Source of the DNA: a virus
DNA length: 30,341 nucleotides
IMG/VR virus record: IMGVR_UViG_3300006919_000266
Span: 1 to 30,341 of that record
Direction: 5' to 3' (one strand)
The notes beneath the pieces were generated by a model that was not told the DNA's origin, did not search any database, and saw only the letters and a program-made list of their open reading frames with translations. Made by a program: the position numbers and the translations under genes. Shown piece by piece: positions 9,036-15,304 of the stretch (positions within the stretch are counted from its first letter, which is position 1; each line of letters opens with the position of its first letter).

Positions 9036-10771
9036 TGAGCAACGCCGTACCTCAGGAAGTCCAGGCTATCCGTGAGGCGTTTGCGGAGTTTGAGGTTTTT
9101 GGCGATGCAGTCTGGAAGGCAATCAACCTTCCCCCGCTGACTGAGCGCCAGCGCGAGATTGCGCGCTTCCTCCAGCACGGCCCCCAGCGAGGGTTCATCG
9201 CCGCCTTCCGTGGTATCGGCAAGTCTTACTTGGCTGCCTGCTACGCGCTGTGGTGCCTTCTCCAGGACTACGACGAGCAGATTCTGATTCTGTCCGGCAG
9301 CAGCCAGCGCGCAGTCGATAGTTCTCTATGGGTGCGCAGCCTGCTCGAGAATCCCAAGCTTCCCTTCCTGCACCACCTTCGGCCCAAGCCGGGGCAGCGA
9401 GACTCAAAGCTGTCGTGGGATATCGCACCGTCTACAACGAAGCACTCAGCTAGCTTCGCAGCTATGTCGGTGGGCAGCAGCATCCAGGGCCGACGATGCA
9501 CGAAGGCCATCCTCGATGACGCGGAGCAGGCCAACAACTCAGCAAGCGCGCTGCAGCGGGAGAGCCTCCTGCGCTCCGTGATGGATGTCGAGGCCATGCT
9601 CGTGCCCGATGTTGAGAGCAAGATTGTGGTCCTTGGAACCTTTCAAAGCCTCAACTCCATCTACCAGACAATGACGGGGGAGCGCGGCTACGAGCCGATT
9701 TACATCCCCGCCCGTGTGCCGTCCAGCCTCGACGAGTACGGCGACAAACTCGCGCCTGGGGTGCGGGAGCTTTTCGACTCAGGCAAAGCCGGCCAGCCCA
9801 GCGACCCGCAGCGATTTGATGACAAGCACCTGTCTCGCATGGAGGTGGGCATGGGCGCGCTGCAATGGCAAATCCAGATGATGCTCTCGACGGCGGTGAG
9901 CGACAGGCTGAGCCACCCGCTTTCGCTTGATGACTTCATCGTCTGGGATGGCGTGAACCCCTACGGTGCGCCGGTCAAGATTGTGCCGAGTAAGTCTGCG
10001 GAGAATCGCATCGATGACTTGCCCTGCCTGGGCCTGCCCGGCGATAGCTGGTACAAGCCCGGATACATCGACGAGTCTGAGGTCTTACCGTACAGCACAA
10101 TCCTCATGTCGGTTGACCCTGCCGGCGACAGCGGCGCTGACGAGACCGCGTACACGGTTATCGGTGCTGTGCCCGGTGGCCTGTATGTCCTCGACGCCGG
10201 CGGCTTCCGCGAGGGCGCGAGCAAGAAGACCCTCGAGACCCTGGCCAAGATTGCCAAGCGGTGGCGCGTCAAGGAAATCCTTGTCGAGAACAACATGGTG
10301 GCGTGGCCGCTGCTCTTCAAGCAAGTCCTGAGCAGTTCGTACCCATGCACGATGACGGAGGTGCGCGCCACGAAGAACAAGGTCGAGAGAATCGCTGGTG
10401 CGCTCGAGCCTGTCCTGCGCAGCGGTCAGCTAATCATTGACAAGGGCGTGGTCGAAAAGGAGTACAAGCGCAGCATCAAGTCCTCGGAGCCGGGGAAGTC
10501 CCGGCAGTACTTGCTGCAGTATCAGGCGGCGATGCTCCGCTACGGCGAGCGCGATGGTGGCATCAAACACGATGACCGGCTCGACGCGCTGGCGCAGGGC
10601 GTGACGCACTTGGCACCCACATTCCTGCAGACGGAGACCGAGATTGCGATTGAGAGGATGCGGGAGGAGAACGCGGAAAAGGAGTTTGACGAGTGGTATG
10701 CCAACGCGATGGGGAGGAACTTCCGCCCAAAGGGAGACCTCTGGGCCGGCCAGCGCCGGCGAAACAGGTAA
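9035..10771 (+). CDS. terL: Terminase large subunit, T7 gp19-like
   Basis: This is the DNA-packaging motor ATPase and nuclease that drives genome into the prohead through the portal and cuts concatemers. The 578 residues match the T7 gp19 type in length and order. The Walker A motif AFRGIGKS is at 57-64. A Walker B-like segment (AILDDAE) lies at about 158-164. The RNase H-like nuclease domain begins near 355 with VDPAGDSGADETAY and ends with DDRLDALAQG at about 512-521, giving the acidic metal ligands. It is the last gene of a tightly overlapping chain with the two small membrane proteins. The matching small subunit is not next to it; a candidate lies on the other strand at 16341-16643. Packaging by direct terminal repeats, as in T7, is expected from the family. 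Confidence 0.96.
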   Translation: MSNAVPQEVQAIREAFAEFEVFGDAVWKAINLPPLTERQREIARFLQHGPQRGFIAAFRGIGKSYLAACYALWCLLQDYDEQILILSGSSQRAVDSSLWVRSLLENPKLPFLHHLRPKPGQRDSKLSWDIAPSTTKHSASFAAMSVGSSIQGRRCTKAILDDAEQANNSASALQRESLLRSVMDVEAMLVPDVESKIVVLGTFQSLNSIYQTMTGERGYEPIYIPARVPSSLDEYGDKLAPGVRELFDSGKAGQPSDPQRFDDKHLSRMEVGMGALQWQIQMMLSTAVSDRLSHPLSLDDFIVWDGVNPYGAPVKIVPSKSAENRIDDLPCLGLPGDSWYKPGYIDESEVLPYSTILMSVDPAGDSGADETAYTVIGAVPGGLYVLDAGGFREGASKKTLETLAKIAKRWRVKEILVENNMVAWPLLFKQVLSSSYPCTMTEVRATKNKVERIAGALEPVLRSGQLIIDKGVVEKEYKRSIKSSEPGKSRQYLLQYQAAMLRYGERDGGIKHDDRLDALAQGVTHLAPTFLQTETEIAIERMREENAEKEFDEWYANAMGRNFRPKGDLWAGQRRRNR

Positions 10772-11091
10772 GACGCGAACTCGTTTCCCTCCTCGGCGAC
10801 CTCGAGAAGGCACTGCCCGTGCCGCACAAAGTCATGCTCAGGATGGTGCCACTCAAGGATTGCTATGGCACTTGCGAGCTACGCGAGAACAAGAGGTTCG
10901 GCGTCTTTTTCCTAATCAACATCAGCCCCCCGGACACGCTGTCGCCCGAGGCGATGCACATCTGCCGGGAAACGCTGATGCATGAGTACGCGCACGCGAT
11001 GTCCTGGAGCATGGCATCGACCGAAGGTGGCCACGGAGAAGCCTGGGCCTGCGCCTACGCCGCAATCTACCGCCATGTCCACGGCGACTAG
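10693..11091 (+). CDS. SprT-like zinc-binding (HExxH) protein
   Basis: This 132-residue protein carries HEYAH at 97-101 and GHGEAW at 113-118, the HExxH plus HGxxW arrangement of SprT-like zincins. Such proteins are putative metalloproteases; the target here is unknown. The reading frame starts with GTG inside the end of the terminase gene (79-base overlap). A good SD (AAGGAG at 10679-10684) lies eight bases before that GTG, which supports the long start. The conserved part begins only near residue 28, so a later start cannot be excluded. It follows the packaging genes and may belong to late functions. Cys58 and Cys61 are not an obvious second metal site. Confidence 0.75.
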   Translation: MVCQRDGEELPPKGRPLGRPAPAKQVRRELVSLLGDLEKALPVPHKVMLRMVPLKDCYGTCELRENKRFGVFFLINISPPDTLSPEAMHICRETLMHEYAHAMSWSMASTEGGHGEAWACAYAAIYRHVHGD

Positions 11092-11097
11092 GCGCGC

Positions 11098-11112
11098 TGC
11101 TACAGTGCCTGC
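11098..11112 (+). promoter_or_regulatory. Extended -10 promoter, possibly giving a leaderless transcript
   Basis: TG-C-TACAGT (11098-11106) fits an extended -10 element. The hexamer ends exactly six bases before the ATG at 11113, so transcription would begin at or next to the start codon. No convincing -35 and no SD are seen. The same six-base spacing occurs before the genes at 17092 and 19438. Confidence 0.4.
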
Positions 11113-11415
11113 ATGCTACCCGAGGGACAGTATCAGCCTAGGCTCAGACCGAGGCGCGCGAGCTACCGCGACAGGCTTTGCATGGAGAAGCTGCAGGCCC
11201 TCCTGCCCTGGCCCGGTATGCCCCCGGCGGCGATGTCGAGCAGGATTCTCGCGGCATCCTCAGGCATTGCAGCCAACCATGCGCGCATGCATTTGGTCCG
11301 CCTCGTTCACCTGGGCCTCATCGAATGCGTAAAGCCCCAGCGCCAGGGTTCCCCAGCACCAGGGCTTTACAGATTGACGAAGGCCGGTCGCGCCTTTGAC
11401 CCCTGCGTAGGCTAA
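11113..11415 (+). CDS. Winged-helix DNA-binding protein
   Basis: This 100-residue protein has a basic N-terminus (PRLRPRRASYRDR) and then a winged helix-turn-helix at about 35-95: helices around MSSRILAASSGIAANHARMH, the LVRLVHLGLIE segment, and a wing ending GLYRLTKAGRAF, as in MarR/ArsR-like small regulators. It probably binds DNA and may be a phage regulator; its target is unknown. There is no SD upstream, and a -10-like element suggests a separate, leaderless transcript. Its stop codon overlaps the stop of the convergent minus-strand gene. Because it lies between the late genes and the minus-strand cluster that carries the integrase, a switch role is possible but unproven. Confidence 0.65.
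   Translation: MLPEGQYQPRLRPRRASYRDRLCMEKLQALLPWPGMPPAAMSSRILAASSGIAANHARMHLVRLVHLGLIECVKPQRQGSPAPGLYRLTKAGRAFDPCVG
11329..11370. repeat. 9-bp perfect inverted repeat with 24-base loop
   Basis: GTAAAGCCC (11329-11337) and GGGCTTTAC (11362-11370) are perfect inverse copies. They lie within the 3' part of the winged-helix gene, just before its convergent stop overlap. The transcript of either strand could form a hairpin here. No T-run follows on either side. Confidence 0.6.
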
Positions 11416-11630
11416 TCGTCCTCGCTCAGGTCCACGCCGGTCCCCTCGCACTCGCGGCACATCTCGACTAGCTGGCCGTTGCACTCGAGGCAATCTGCGG
11501 CAGCCGTGTAGTGGCTTTCGGAGCGGTGGTCCCAGGCGTCACGGAATAGCTCTTCGCCGTGGCACTCGCGGCAGGACACGACGCCGTCGCCATCGCATCG
11601 CTTGCAGGGTGGTTCCAGCGGAATCGTCAT
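11412..11630 (-). CDS. DnaJ-type cysteine-rich zinc protein
   Basis: This 72-residue protein has four CxxC pairs: CKRCDGDG at 9-16, CRECHG at 20-25, CLECNG and CRECEGTG. This is the repeated CxxCxGxG pattern of the DnaJ zinc-binding domain, here without a J domain. It should bind two zinc ions, and possibly protein or RNA. The ATG at 11630 overlaps the previous gene's stop (ATGA), so it is co-translated; longer reading-frame starts upstream would run through that gene. It is the last gene of the minus-strand cluster and meets the plus-strand winged-helix gene tail to tail with a 4-base overlap. Its function is unknown. Confidence 0.75.
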   Translation of the reverse strand: MTIPLEPPCKRCDGDGVVSCRECHGEELFRDAWDHRSESHYTAAADCLECNGQLVEMCRECEGTGVDLSEDD

Positions 11631-11899
11631 TCTTCCCAGTCCTGCCCCTCGCGCGGGAGCGGCTCGAGTTCCTTGCGTGGCCGGCCACCGGGGCGGCAAG
11701 TCCTGCAGCCGAGGGTGTAGTTGCGCCGCAGATTGTCAATCAGCACCTTGCGCCTCTTGCCGCACCCGCTGCACTGGCACTCCGCCATGCGCCACGGGCG
11801 ACCGTTGTCCGCGATGTGGTCCTCGGCCTCGCCGACGATGCGCCACAGGCCCACGGTCTCGGGCAGGATTTCGGTGACGGGTTTCCTAGCTCTTGGCAT
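11627..11899 (-). CDS. Small zinc-ribbon phage protein
   Basis: This 90-residue protein has the pattern of a common phage zinc-ribbon domain: an N-terminal GLWRIVGEAED strand, then CQCSGCGKRRKVLIDNLRR, then GCRTC and a basic tail (RPGGRPRK). These domains are probably nucleic-acid binding and are often fused to HNH or AP2 domains; here the domain stands alone. It starts 14 bases inside the end of the lysozyme gene and ends with an ATGA overlap into the next gene. A regulatory or DNA-binding role is inferred. Confidence 0.65.
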   Translation of the reverse strand: MPRARKPVTEILPETVGLWRIVGEAEDHIADNGRPWRMAECQCSGCGKRRKVLIDNLRRNYTLGCRTCRPGGRPRKELEPLPREGQDWEE

Positions 11900-12335
11900 T
11901 GGTAATCTCCTTCTTGACTTTGGCCCAGTAGCCGTCGGTCAGCTTGCGTCGTTTGCCCTTCGCGCCTCGAGGGCCTCCATTGTGGATGCGCGCGACGGTC
12001 TCAACATCGGCTAGCGTAGCCGTGCCTGCTTCGATGCGCGACCACTCCTCCTTGGCATAGCGGCGCATGTACGCGGCGACCACCTTCTCGGCGTATGCCT
12101 TGTCCGTTTCGACCTCGGCGTAGGTGCCGCCGATGCCGCTGAACTCAGTAGCATCCTGCCAGTAGGCGCGCCAAATCTGGTACCAGCCTCGTGCGTTGCC
12201 GCCATCCCCTCGCGGGGGCTGCTCGACATCGCCGCACTCGACGATACGCAAAGCCTTCAGCACCTCGGCCTTGTCGTAGTGGCTCGAGCCGCCAGCGAGG
12301 GCGAGGCATGCAGTAGCAATAGCGACTAGCTTCAT
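11886..12335 (-). CDS. Secreted invertebrate-type (destabilase)-like lysozyme, candidate endolysin
   Basis: This protein should cleave peptidoglycan at lysis. The 149 residues begin with a hydrophobic signal or signal-anchor (KLVAIATACLALAGG, 2-16). The core resembles i-type lysozymes: RIVECGD with a candidate catalytic Glu33, RGDGGNARG with candidate Asp44, WYQIWRAYWQDA at 51-62, AAYMRRYA at 87-94, and ARIHNGGPRG at 115-124 followed by GYWAKV at 135-140. The IHNGGP motif is the family's most typical signature. Unlike animal members it lacks the many disulfide cysteines (only Cys10 and Cys34). It overlaps its neighbours by four and fourteen bases. The signal suggests Sec-dependent export, possibly a SAR-type endolysin not strictly needing a holin. 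A generic lytic transglycosylase is the alternative. Confidence 0.75.
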   Translation of the reverse strand: MKLVAIATACLALAGGSSHYDKAEVLKALRIVECGDVEQPPRGDGGNARGWYQIWRAYWQDATEFSGIGGTYAEVETDKAYAEKVVAAYMRRYAKEEWSRIEAGTATLADVETVARIHNGGPRGAKGKRRKLTDGYWAKVKKEITNAKS

Positions 12336-12649
12336 CGGCCTCCCTCGTGGTACAGGTTGCGCATCTCCTGGCGGTGCAGCGTGCCGATGTAGGCCAGGGG
12401 GTCGGCCCCGTAAGCCATGGCCCTGGTCACCACGATGCGGCGCGCCGCGCCTTCATGCTCGAGCCAGTGGTCGCCTCGGGGCGAGACCCAGATTGCGCAG
12501 CCGCTGCCGGCCTCGCTCGCGAAGTAGGTCCAGCCGCACCGGGTGCAGCGAAAGGTGCCTTCGTCCTTCAGCATTCCAAGGAATAGCTGGTCACGGCTTC
12601 CGGCATTGCATTGGGGGCACGGCCCCATGTCTGATTTGTCTTCGGTCAT
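12332..12649 (-). CDS. Zinc-ribbon protein of unknown function
   Basis: This 105-residue protein has CPQC at about 11-14 and CTRC at about 35-38 followed by GWTYF, a classic four-cysteine zinc ribbon, then an unrecognised C-terminal part with HWLEHEGAARRIVVTRAMAYG. The ATG at 12649 lies just after the integrase stop, and the gene ends with ATGA overlapping the lysozyme start. A longer reading frame to 13027 would run through the integrase and is a shadow. The role is unknown; nucleic-acid binding is likely for the ribbon. Confidence 0.65.
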   Translation of the reverse strand: MTEDKSDMGPCPQCNAGSRDQLFLGMLKDEGTFRCTRCGWTYFASEAGSGCAIWVSPRGDHWLEHEGAARRIVVTRAMAYGADPLAYIGTLHRQEMRNLYHEGGR

Positions 12650-12653
12650 TTGT

Positions 12654-13436
12654 TCAGTGTGTAAGGATGGCCCTTCGCGCCTTTGCAACGGCGCTTCGAT
12701 TGTGCCGCGCGTAATGGCGCAGCGTGGTCTGAATGTCCGCATGTCTCGCGAGCATGCGCACGGTCTCGAGGTCGGCACCCGCGGCGAGCAGGCTGGTGAT
12801 GAAGTAGCTGCGCAGGCAGTAGGGGGTGCGCGCCACGCCGCTCTGCTCGACCGGCAGGCCGGCAGCCTCGAGGTCACGGCGGAAGAAACGGTACAGCTTA
12901 TCAACAGCACCGGGCACCAGCGGGCAATGGTCGCGGATGAGCTTCGCTTCCTTGACGGTGAGTCCGATGGGGTCGGCCCTTCGCGCCTTTTGCAGCGCCG
13001 CCGGCAGGACCAGGGTCCACTCCCCACCCTGGCGCACGAGGTGGTCAGGCGTCACCCGGCTGGCCTCGACCGGGCGCAGGCCGGTCACCGCCAGGAGGTG
13101 CCATAGCGCGCGGCGCTGGGCCGGCACGGCCTCGCAGGCGAGAAGCTGCTGCACCTCTTCGCGGGTGATGGTGGCGCGGTCCTGAGAGGCCCGGGAGGCG
13201 GCAGGCGCTGAGACTGCCAGAAAGGGGTCTTCCTGGCCCGTTCGCCCTAGCCATGCTCCGTAGCACCGGAGACGGTTCCGCGCGTCTCTGACGGTCGTTT
13301 CTGTGGCTCTGGTGGCAAGCGAGGCGAGCGCGGCCTGGGGGTCAGGCAGGAGCCGGGTCAGAACCCGGCGCTGCTTGTCGATGTAGCCGGCGCTGCGGCC
13401 CTGCTCGCGGAGGTGGTCGAGGTATCGCTCGAGCAT
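12654..13436 (-). CDS. int: Tyrosine recombinase (integrase)
   Basis: This enzyme should join phage and host attachment sites by a covalent phosphotyrosine step. The 260 residues are short for a phage integrase and resemble the compact XerC/D-like layout: a SAM-like core-binding domain (about 1-75) and a catalytic domain from about 88. Visible catalytic residues are Arg121 (TGLRPVEA), Lys150, Arg209 in YCLR, His232 (LARHADIQTT) and nucleophile Tyr242 (HYARH). The usual His of the HxxR box is Tyr206. It starts within the stop of the preceding gene (TGATG), so it is translated as part of the minus-strand cluster. No excisionase and no attachment site could be identified nearby. Resolution of phage multimers is an alternative role. 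Confidence 0.92.
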   Translation of the reverse strand: MLERYLDHLREQGRSAGYIDKQRRVLTRLLPDPQAALASLATRATETTVRDARNRLRCYGAWLGRTGQEDPFLAVSAPAASRASQDRATITREEVQQLLACEAVPAQRRALWHLLAVTGLRPVEASRVTPDHLVRQGGEWTLVLPAALQKARRADPIGLTVKEAKLIRDHCPLVPGAVDKLYRFFRRDLEAAGLPVEQSGVARTPYCLRSYFITSLLAAGADLETVRMLARHADIQTTLRHYARHNRSAVAKARRAILTH

Positions 13437-13672
13437 CAGTCCAGGCGCGGCGGGTCGGTGACCATGTCCTGGTCGAGGTCGAGGTAGGCGTGCTGGCCTG
13501 CGCGGAGGTCAACGCAGTACAGGAGCCGGCGTCCAGTCTGGTCGGTGAAGGGGCGCTCGGTGCCCCCGCAGGCGGGGACAAGGCCAAGGCCCCAGACTCG
13601 AGCCTCCCAGGCGGCTAGGCTCTCGCCGGCACGGCGCGCGCCGGGAAGGTGGTCGGAGGTAGCGGTGGTCAT
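13436..13672 (-). CDS. Small hypothetical protein
   Basis: This 78-residue protein is unrecognised. It starts MTTATSDH, like its neighbours, and contains a Trp/Gly segment (AWEARVWGLGL), two cysteines and an acidic end. It has an ordinary SD: GGAG just after the previous gene's stop, two bases before the ATG, unlike the genes upstream. Its stop overlaps the integrase start, so it probably couples integrase translation to its own. A role as a small integrase partner is possible only by position. Confidence 0.6.
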   Translation of the reverse strand: MTTATSDHLPGARRAGESLAAWEARVWGLGLVPACGGTERPFTDQTGRRLLYCVDLRAGQHAYLDLDQDMVTDPPRLD

Positions 13673-13677
13673 AGCTC

Positions 13678-13980
13678 CTACTGGTACAGGGTCGGGAAGT
13701 GCTCGCGCAGCGAGGTGAACTCGCGGTCGAGGTCGAGGCGCAGGCGCTGCTGCTCGCCGTCGGAGTAGACCACGGTCAGGTCGAACTTGTCGTAGCCGGC
13801 ATGCTCGAGCTTGGACGCGGCAAGGCGCAGGAGGTCATCGAACTGGTGCAGGCTTTCGCGCACGAGGGTCCGGCCCAGGGGCCAGTACCGGTCGGTCGCG
13901 CGGCCTTCGGCGCGGGTCAGGATGTAGCCCTCGGCCCATACGGTGCGAGGCGCGTAGCAGTCGGTGGTGGAGTAGGTCAT
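13678..13980 (-). CDS. Small hypothetical protein with CA-rich leader
   Basis: This 100-residue protein is unrecognised: N-terminal MTYSTTDCYAPRTVW, a basic middle, helices around LHQFDDLLRLAASKLEHAG and a strand-like LTVVYSDGEQQRLRLDL. The ATG at 13980 is chosen because it follows the CAGAACC sequence shared with the other genes of this group. A longer frame to 14121 would read through the structured leader. There is no SD. The MTYS start is shared with the gene at 14670-14924, though the rest is not similar. Confidence 0.65.
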   Translation of the reverse strand: MTYSTTDCYAPRTVWAEGYILTRAEGRATDRYWPLGRTLVRESLHQFDDLLRLAASKLEHAGYDKFDLTVVYSDGEQQRLRLDLDREFTSLREHFPTLYQ

Positions 13981-14080
13981 GGTTCTGGTGGTGTGGTGTG
14001 GTGGGCAGGGTTGCCCGGCACCGGCAAGGCCCCACCCCGGTCGATGCCGAGGTGAGGCGGGGCGGTCGCCGGCGCGAGGC
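13981..14080 (-). promoter_or_regulatory. Structured CA-rich leader (copy a) with two hairpins
   Basis: Read on the minus strand, this interval between two genes has a 12-bp hairpin (GCCTCACCTCGG with CCGGGGTGGGGC, loop CATCGA; arms 14047-14058 and 14029-14040). A short GGGC/GCCC hairpin with loop AACCCT follows (14003-14016), then an unstructured CA-rich stretch ending CAGAACC directly before the ATG at 13980. No SD and no T-run are present. It is clearly related to the copy at 14925-15034. Confidence 0.6.
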
Positions 14081-14617
14081 CTAGCGTTCCTTGGCCATTG
14101 GCATGATGACGCCCCAGGCATCGTCGGTCTCGACGCGCAGCGGGTGGTGCGGGTCTTTCGGCAGGCGAAGCTTCACGGCGCGGCCCTTCACGCCGCCGAT
14201 GGCCTTCAGCAGCGAGATGAGCAGGTCGCCGTCGAGGTGGACCTCATGCTCGGCCTCCGGCAGCCCGTCGATAACGGCCTTGCACCGTGGGAACTCGCGC
14301 TTCACGAGCGAGCCGCTGACGGTGCCGGCCTTCGTGTGGCTGGTCGCCGAGTCCCCCTCGACCTCGATAGCAGCGCGCTGCGCACCTTTGGTCGCGGCCT
14401 GGACGACTTCGCGCGGAAGCACGGCCTCCTCGTGCGCGTCGCCGCCGTTCGCGCGGTCAGGGTACACCGCCAGGATGCGCCCGTTAGTCGCGTAGATGCT
14501 GCCATCACGCGCGGCGAGGTGCTGCATGGCATAGCGGGTCTCGTCCTTGCCGGCGGTGGCGGAGAGCGGGGACTCCTCTTTGCGGAAAGGAGAGATGAGA
14601 AGGTCGGTCTGGTTCAT
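14081..14617 (-). CDS. Short beta sliding-clamp-like protein
   Basis: This protein may act as a processivity clamp or clamp mimic in replication. The 178 residues show clamp-like features: DGSIYATNGRILAVYP at 39-53 (compare the ATDGHRLA segment of DnaN), VLPREVVQAA at 67-75, REFPRCKAVIDGLP at 107-120 (like the FPDY...P segment), and a C-terminal LRVETDDAWGVIMPM ending at 174, close to the MPM terminus of bacterial beta clamps. Bacterial clamps are about 366 residues with three repeats, so this is about half length and would need more subunits per ring, or does not form one. It has no SD; its leader is nearly free of G. It lies in a different operon from the helicase and SSB. Confidence 0.6.
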   Translation of the reverse strand: MNQTDLLISPFRKEESPLSATAGKDETRYAMQHLAARDGSIYATNGRILAVYPDRANGGDAHEEAVLPREVVQAATKGAQRAAIEVEGDSATSHTKAGTVSGSLVKREFPRCKAVIDGLPEAEHEVHLDGDLLISLLKAIGGVKGRAVKLRLPKDPHHPLRVETDDAWGVIMPMAKER

Positions 14618-14669
14618 GGTTCTGGGTTGTGGTTGGTGTGGGTTGGTGTGGGGGTTGAGGGGAGGAGGT
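14618..14669 (-). promoter_or_regulatory. CA-rich SD-less leader (copy b), no hairpin
   Basis: On the minus strand this 52-base gap is almost only C and A, with a little T, and ends CCCAGAACC directly before the ATG at 14617. It has no SD and no hairpin. It shares the CAGAACC end with the other leaders of the cluster. Confidence 0.55.
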
Positions 14670-14924
14670 CTAGAACAACGATTGAGCGGCTCTGACGCCA
14701 TCCCAGTAGTCGGAGGCGTACTCGTGGTCGGCGTCGATGTGTGAGTCAGTTTGCCCGTCCAGGGCATCTGCCATCCCGCGGATGCACCAGCCTGCCTCGA
14801 CCACGCCCTCGTCGTTGAGGCGGTCGGACAAAGCGTGAAGGGTGTCTGCGGCTTGGGTGAAGGCGTCGGTGGTGGCGGGGCTTAGTCCGCGCAAGTACTT
14901 GATGACGGCCATGGAGTAGGTCAT
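14670..14924 (-). CDS. Small hypothetical helical protein
   Basis: This 84-residue protein is unrecognised. After MTYSMAVIKYLRGL it has amphipathic helices (FTQAADTLHALSDRLNDEG, GWCIRGMADAL) and an acidic end (DSHIDADHEYASDYWDG). It has no membrane segment. The start follows the shared CAGAACC leader sequence. Codons two to four (ACC TAC TCC) match those of the gene at 13678-13980, which points to a shared initiation region rather than shared function. Confidence 0.6.
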   Translation of the reverse strand: MTYSMAVIKYLRGLSPATTDAFTQAADTLHALSDRLNDEGVVEAGWCIRGMADALDGQTDSHIDADHEYASDYWDGVRAAQSLF

Positions 14925-15034
14925 GGTTCTGTCTGGGTGGTGGTGGTGTGGTGTGTGGTGGGGCGGTGTTGCCCGTCACCGCCAAGGCCCCAGGCAGCTT
15001 GAGGCTACCTGAGGCGGGGCGGTGGTGGTGGTGA
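14925..15034 (-). promoter_or_regulatory. Structured CA-rich leader (copy c) with two hairpins
   Basis: On the minus strand an 11-bp hairpin (GCCTCAGGTAG with CTGCCTGGGGC, arms 15005-15015 and 14987-14997, loop CCTCAAG) is extended by CCGCC/GGCGG arms outside a small internal loop. A second GGGC/GCCC hairpin with loop AACACC follows (14961-14974). CA-rich sequence then runs to CAGAACC before the ATG at 14924. No SD and no T-run. The stem sequence differs from copy a while pairing is kept. Confidence 0.6.
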
Positions 15035-15253
15035 TTAGCTTCCGGGCAATCCGTTGTTGCGCCAGTGGTCGCGGAGCACGGCCCTCAGGGTGGCCCACCG
15101 GGCGGAGCTTTGGCGCCAGTGGTCTCGGCCGGCGGCGGCAAGCTCGGCTTCCTTGCGGCTGAGTTTCCGGGGGCTAGGCTCGATGGTGCGACGCACGGCG
15201 CGGTGGAACTCAGCAGCGGCTTCCTTAAGGTCGGAGGTGGTGGTGGTGGTCAT
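15035..15253 (-). CDS. Small basic hypothetical protein
   Basis: This 72-residue protein is unrecognised. It starts MTTTTTSDLKEAAAEF and is basic and helical (RRTIEPSPRKLSRKEAEL, GRDHWRQSSARWATLRAVLRDHWRNN) with three Trp. It could bind nucleic acid or act as an adaptor, but nothing in the sequence decides this. The ATG follows a CA-rich leader, and the first codons are themselves a run of ACC, so the CA-rich tract continues into the coding sequence. Confidence 0.6.
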   Translation of the reverse strand: MTTTTTSDLKEAAAEFHRAVRRTIEPSPRKLSRKEAELAAAGRDHWRQSSARWATLRAVLRDHWRNNGLPGS

Positions 15254-15304
15254 GGTTGTTTCTGGGTGGTGTGGTGGTGGGGGGCCGAAGCCCCCCGGTG
15301 GTAA
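15254..15304 (-). promoter_or_regulatory. CA-rich leader (copy d) with UUCG-capped G/C hairpin
   Basis: On the minus strand GGGGGGC-TTCG-GCCCCCC (15279-15296) forms a perfect 7-bp stem with a UUCG tetraloop. CA-rich sequence and ACAACC follow before the ATG at 15253. The stem lies three codon-lengths or less after the previous stop. Without a T-run it is unlikely to be a simple terminator. Confidence 0.6.

Noticed and set aside
12543-13106. Plus-strand frame of 187 residues antisense to the integrase
   Set aside because: The integrase on the other strand has a full catalytic set; this frame is low-complexity shadow.
13981-15304. G/T-rich plus-strand repeats considered as a mobile element or microsatellite
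   Set aside because: They fall exactly in the leaders between minus-strand genes, with gene-specific differences and paired stems, and there are no terminal repeats or transposase.
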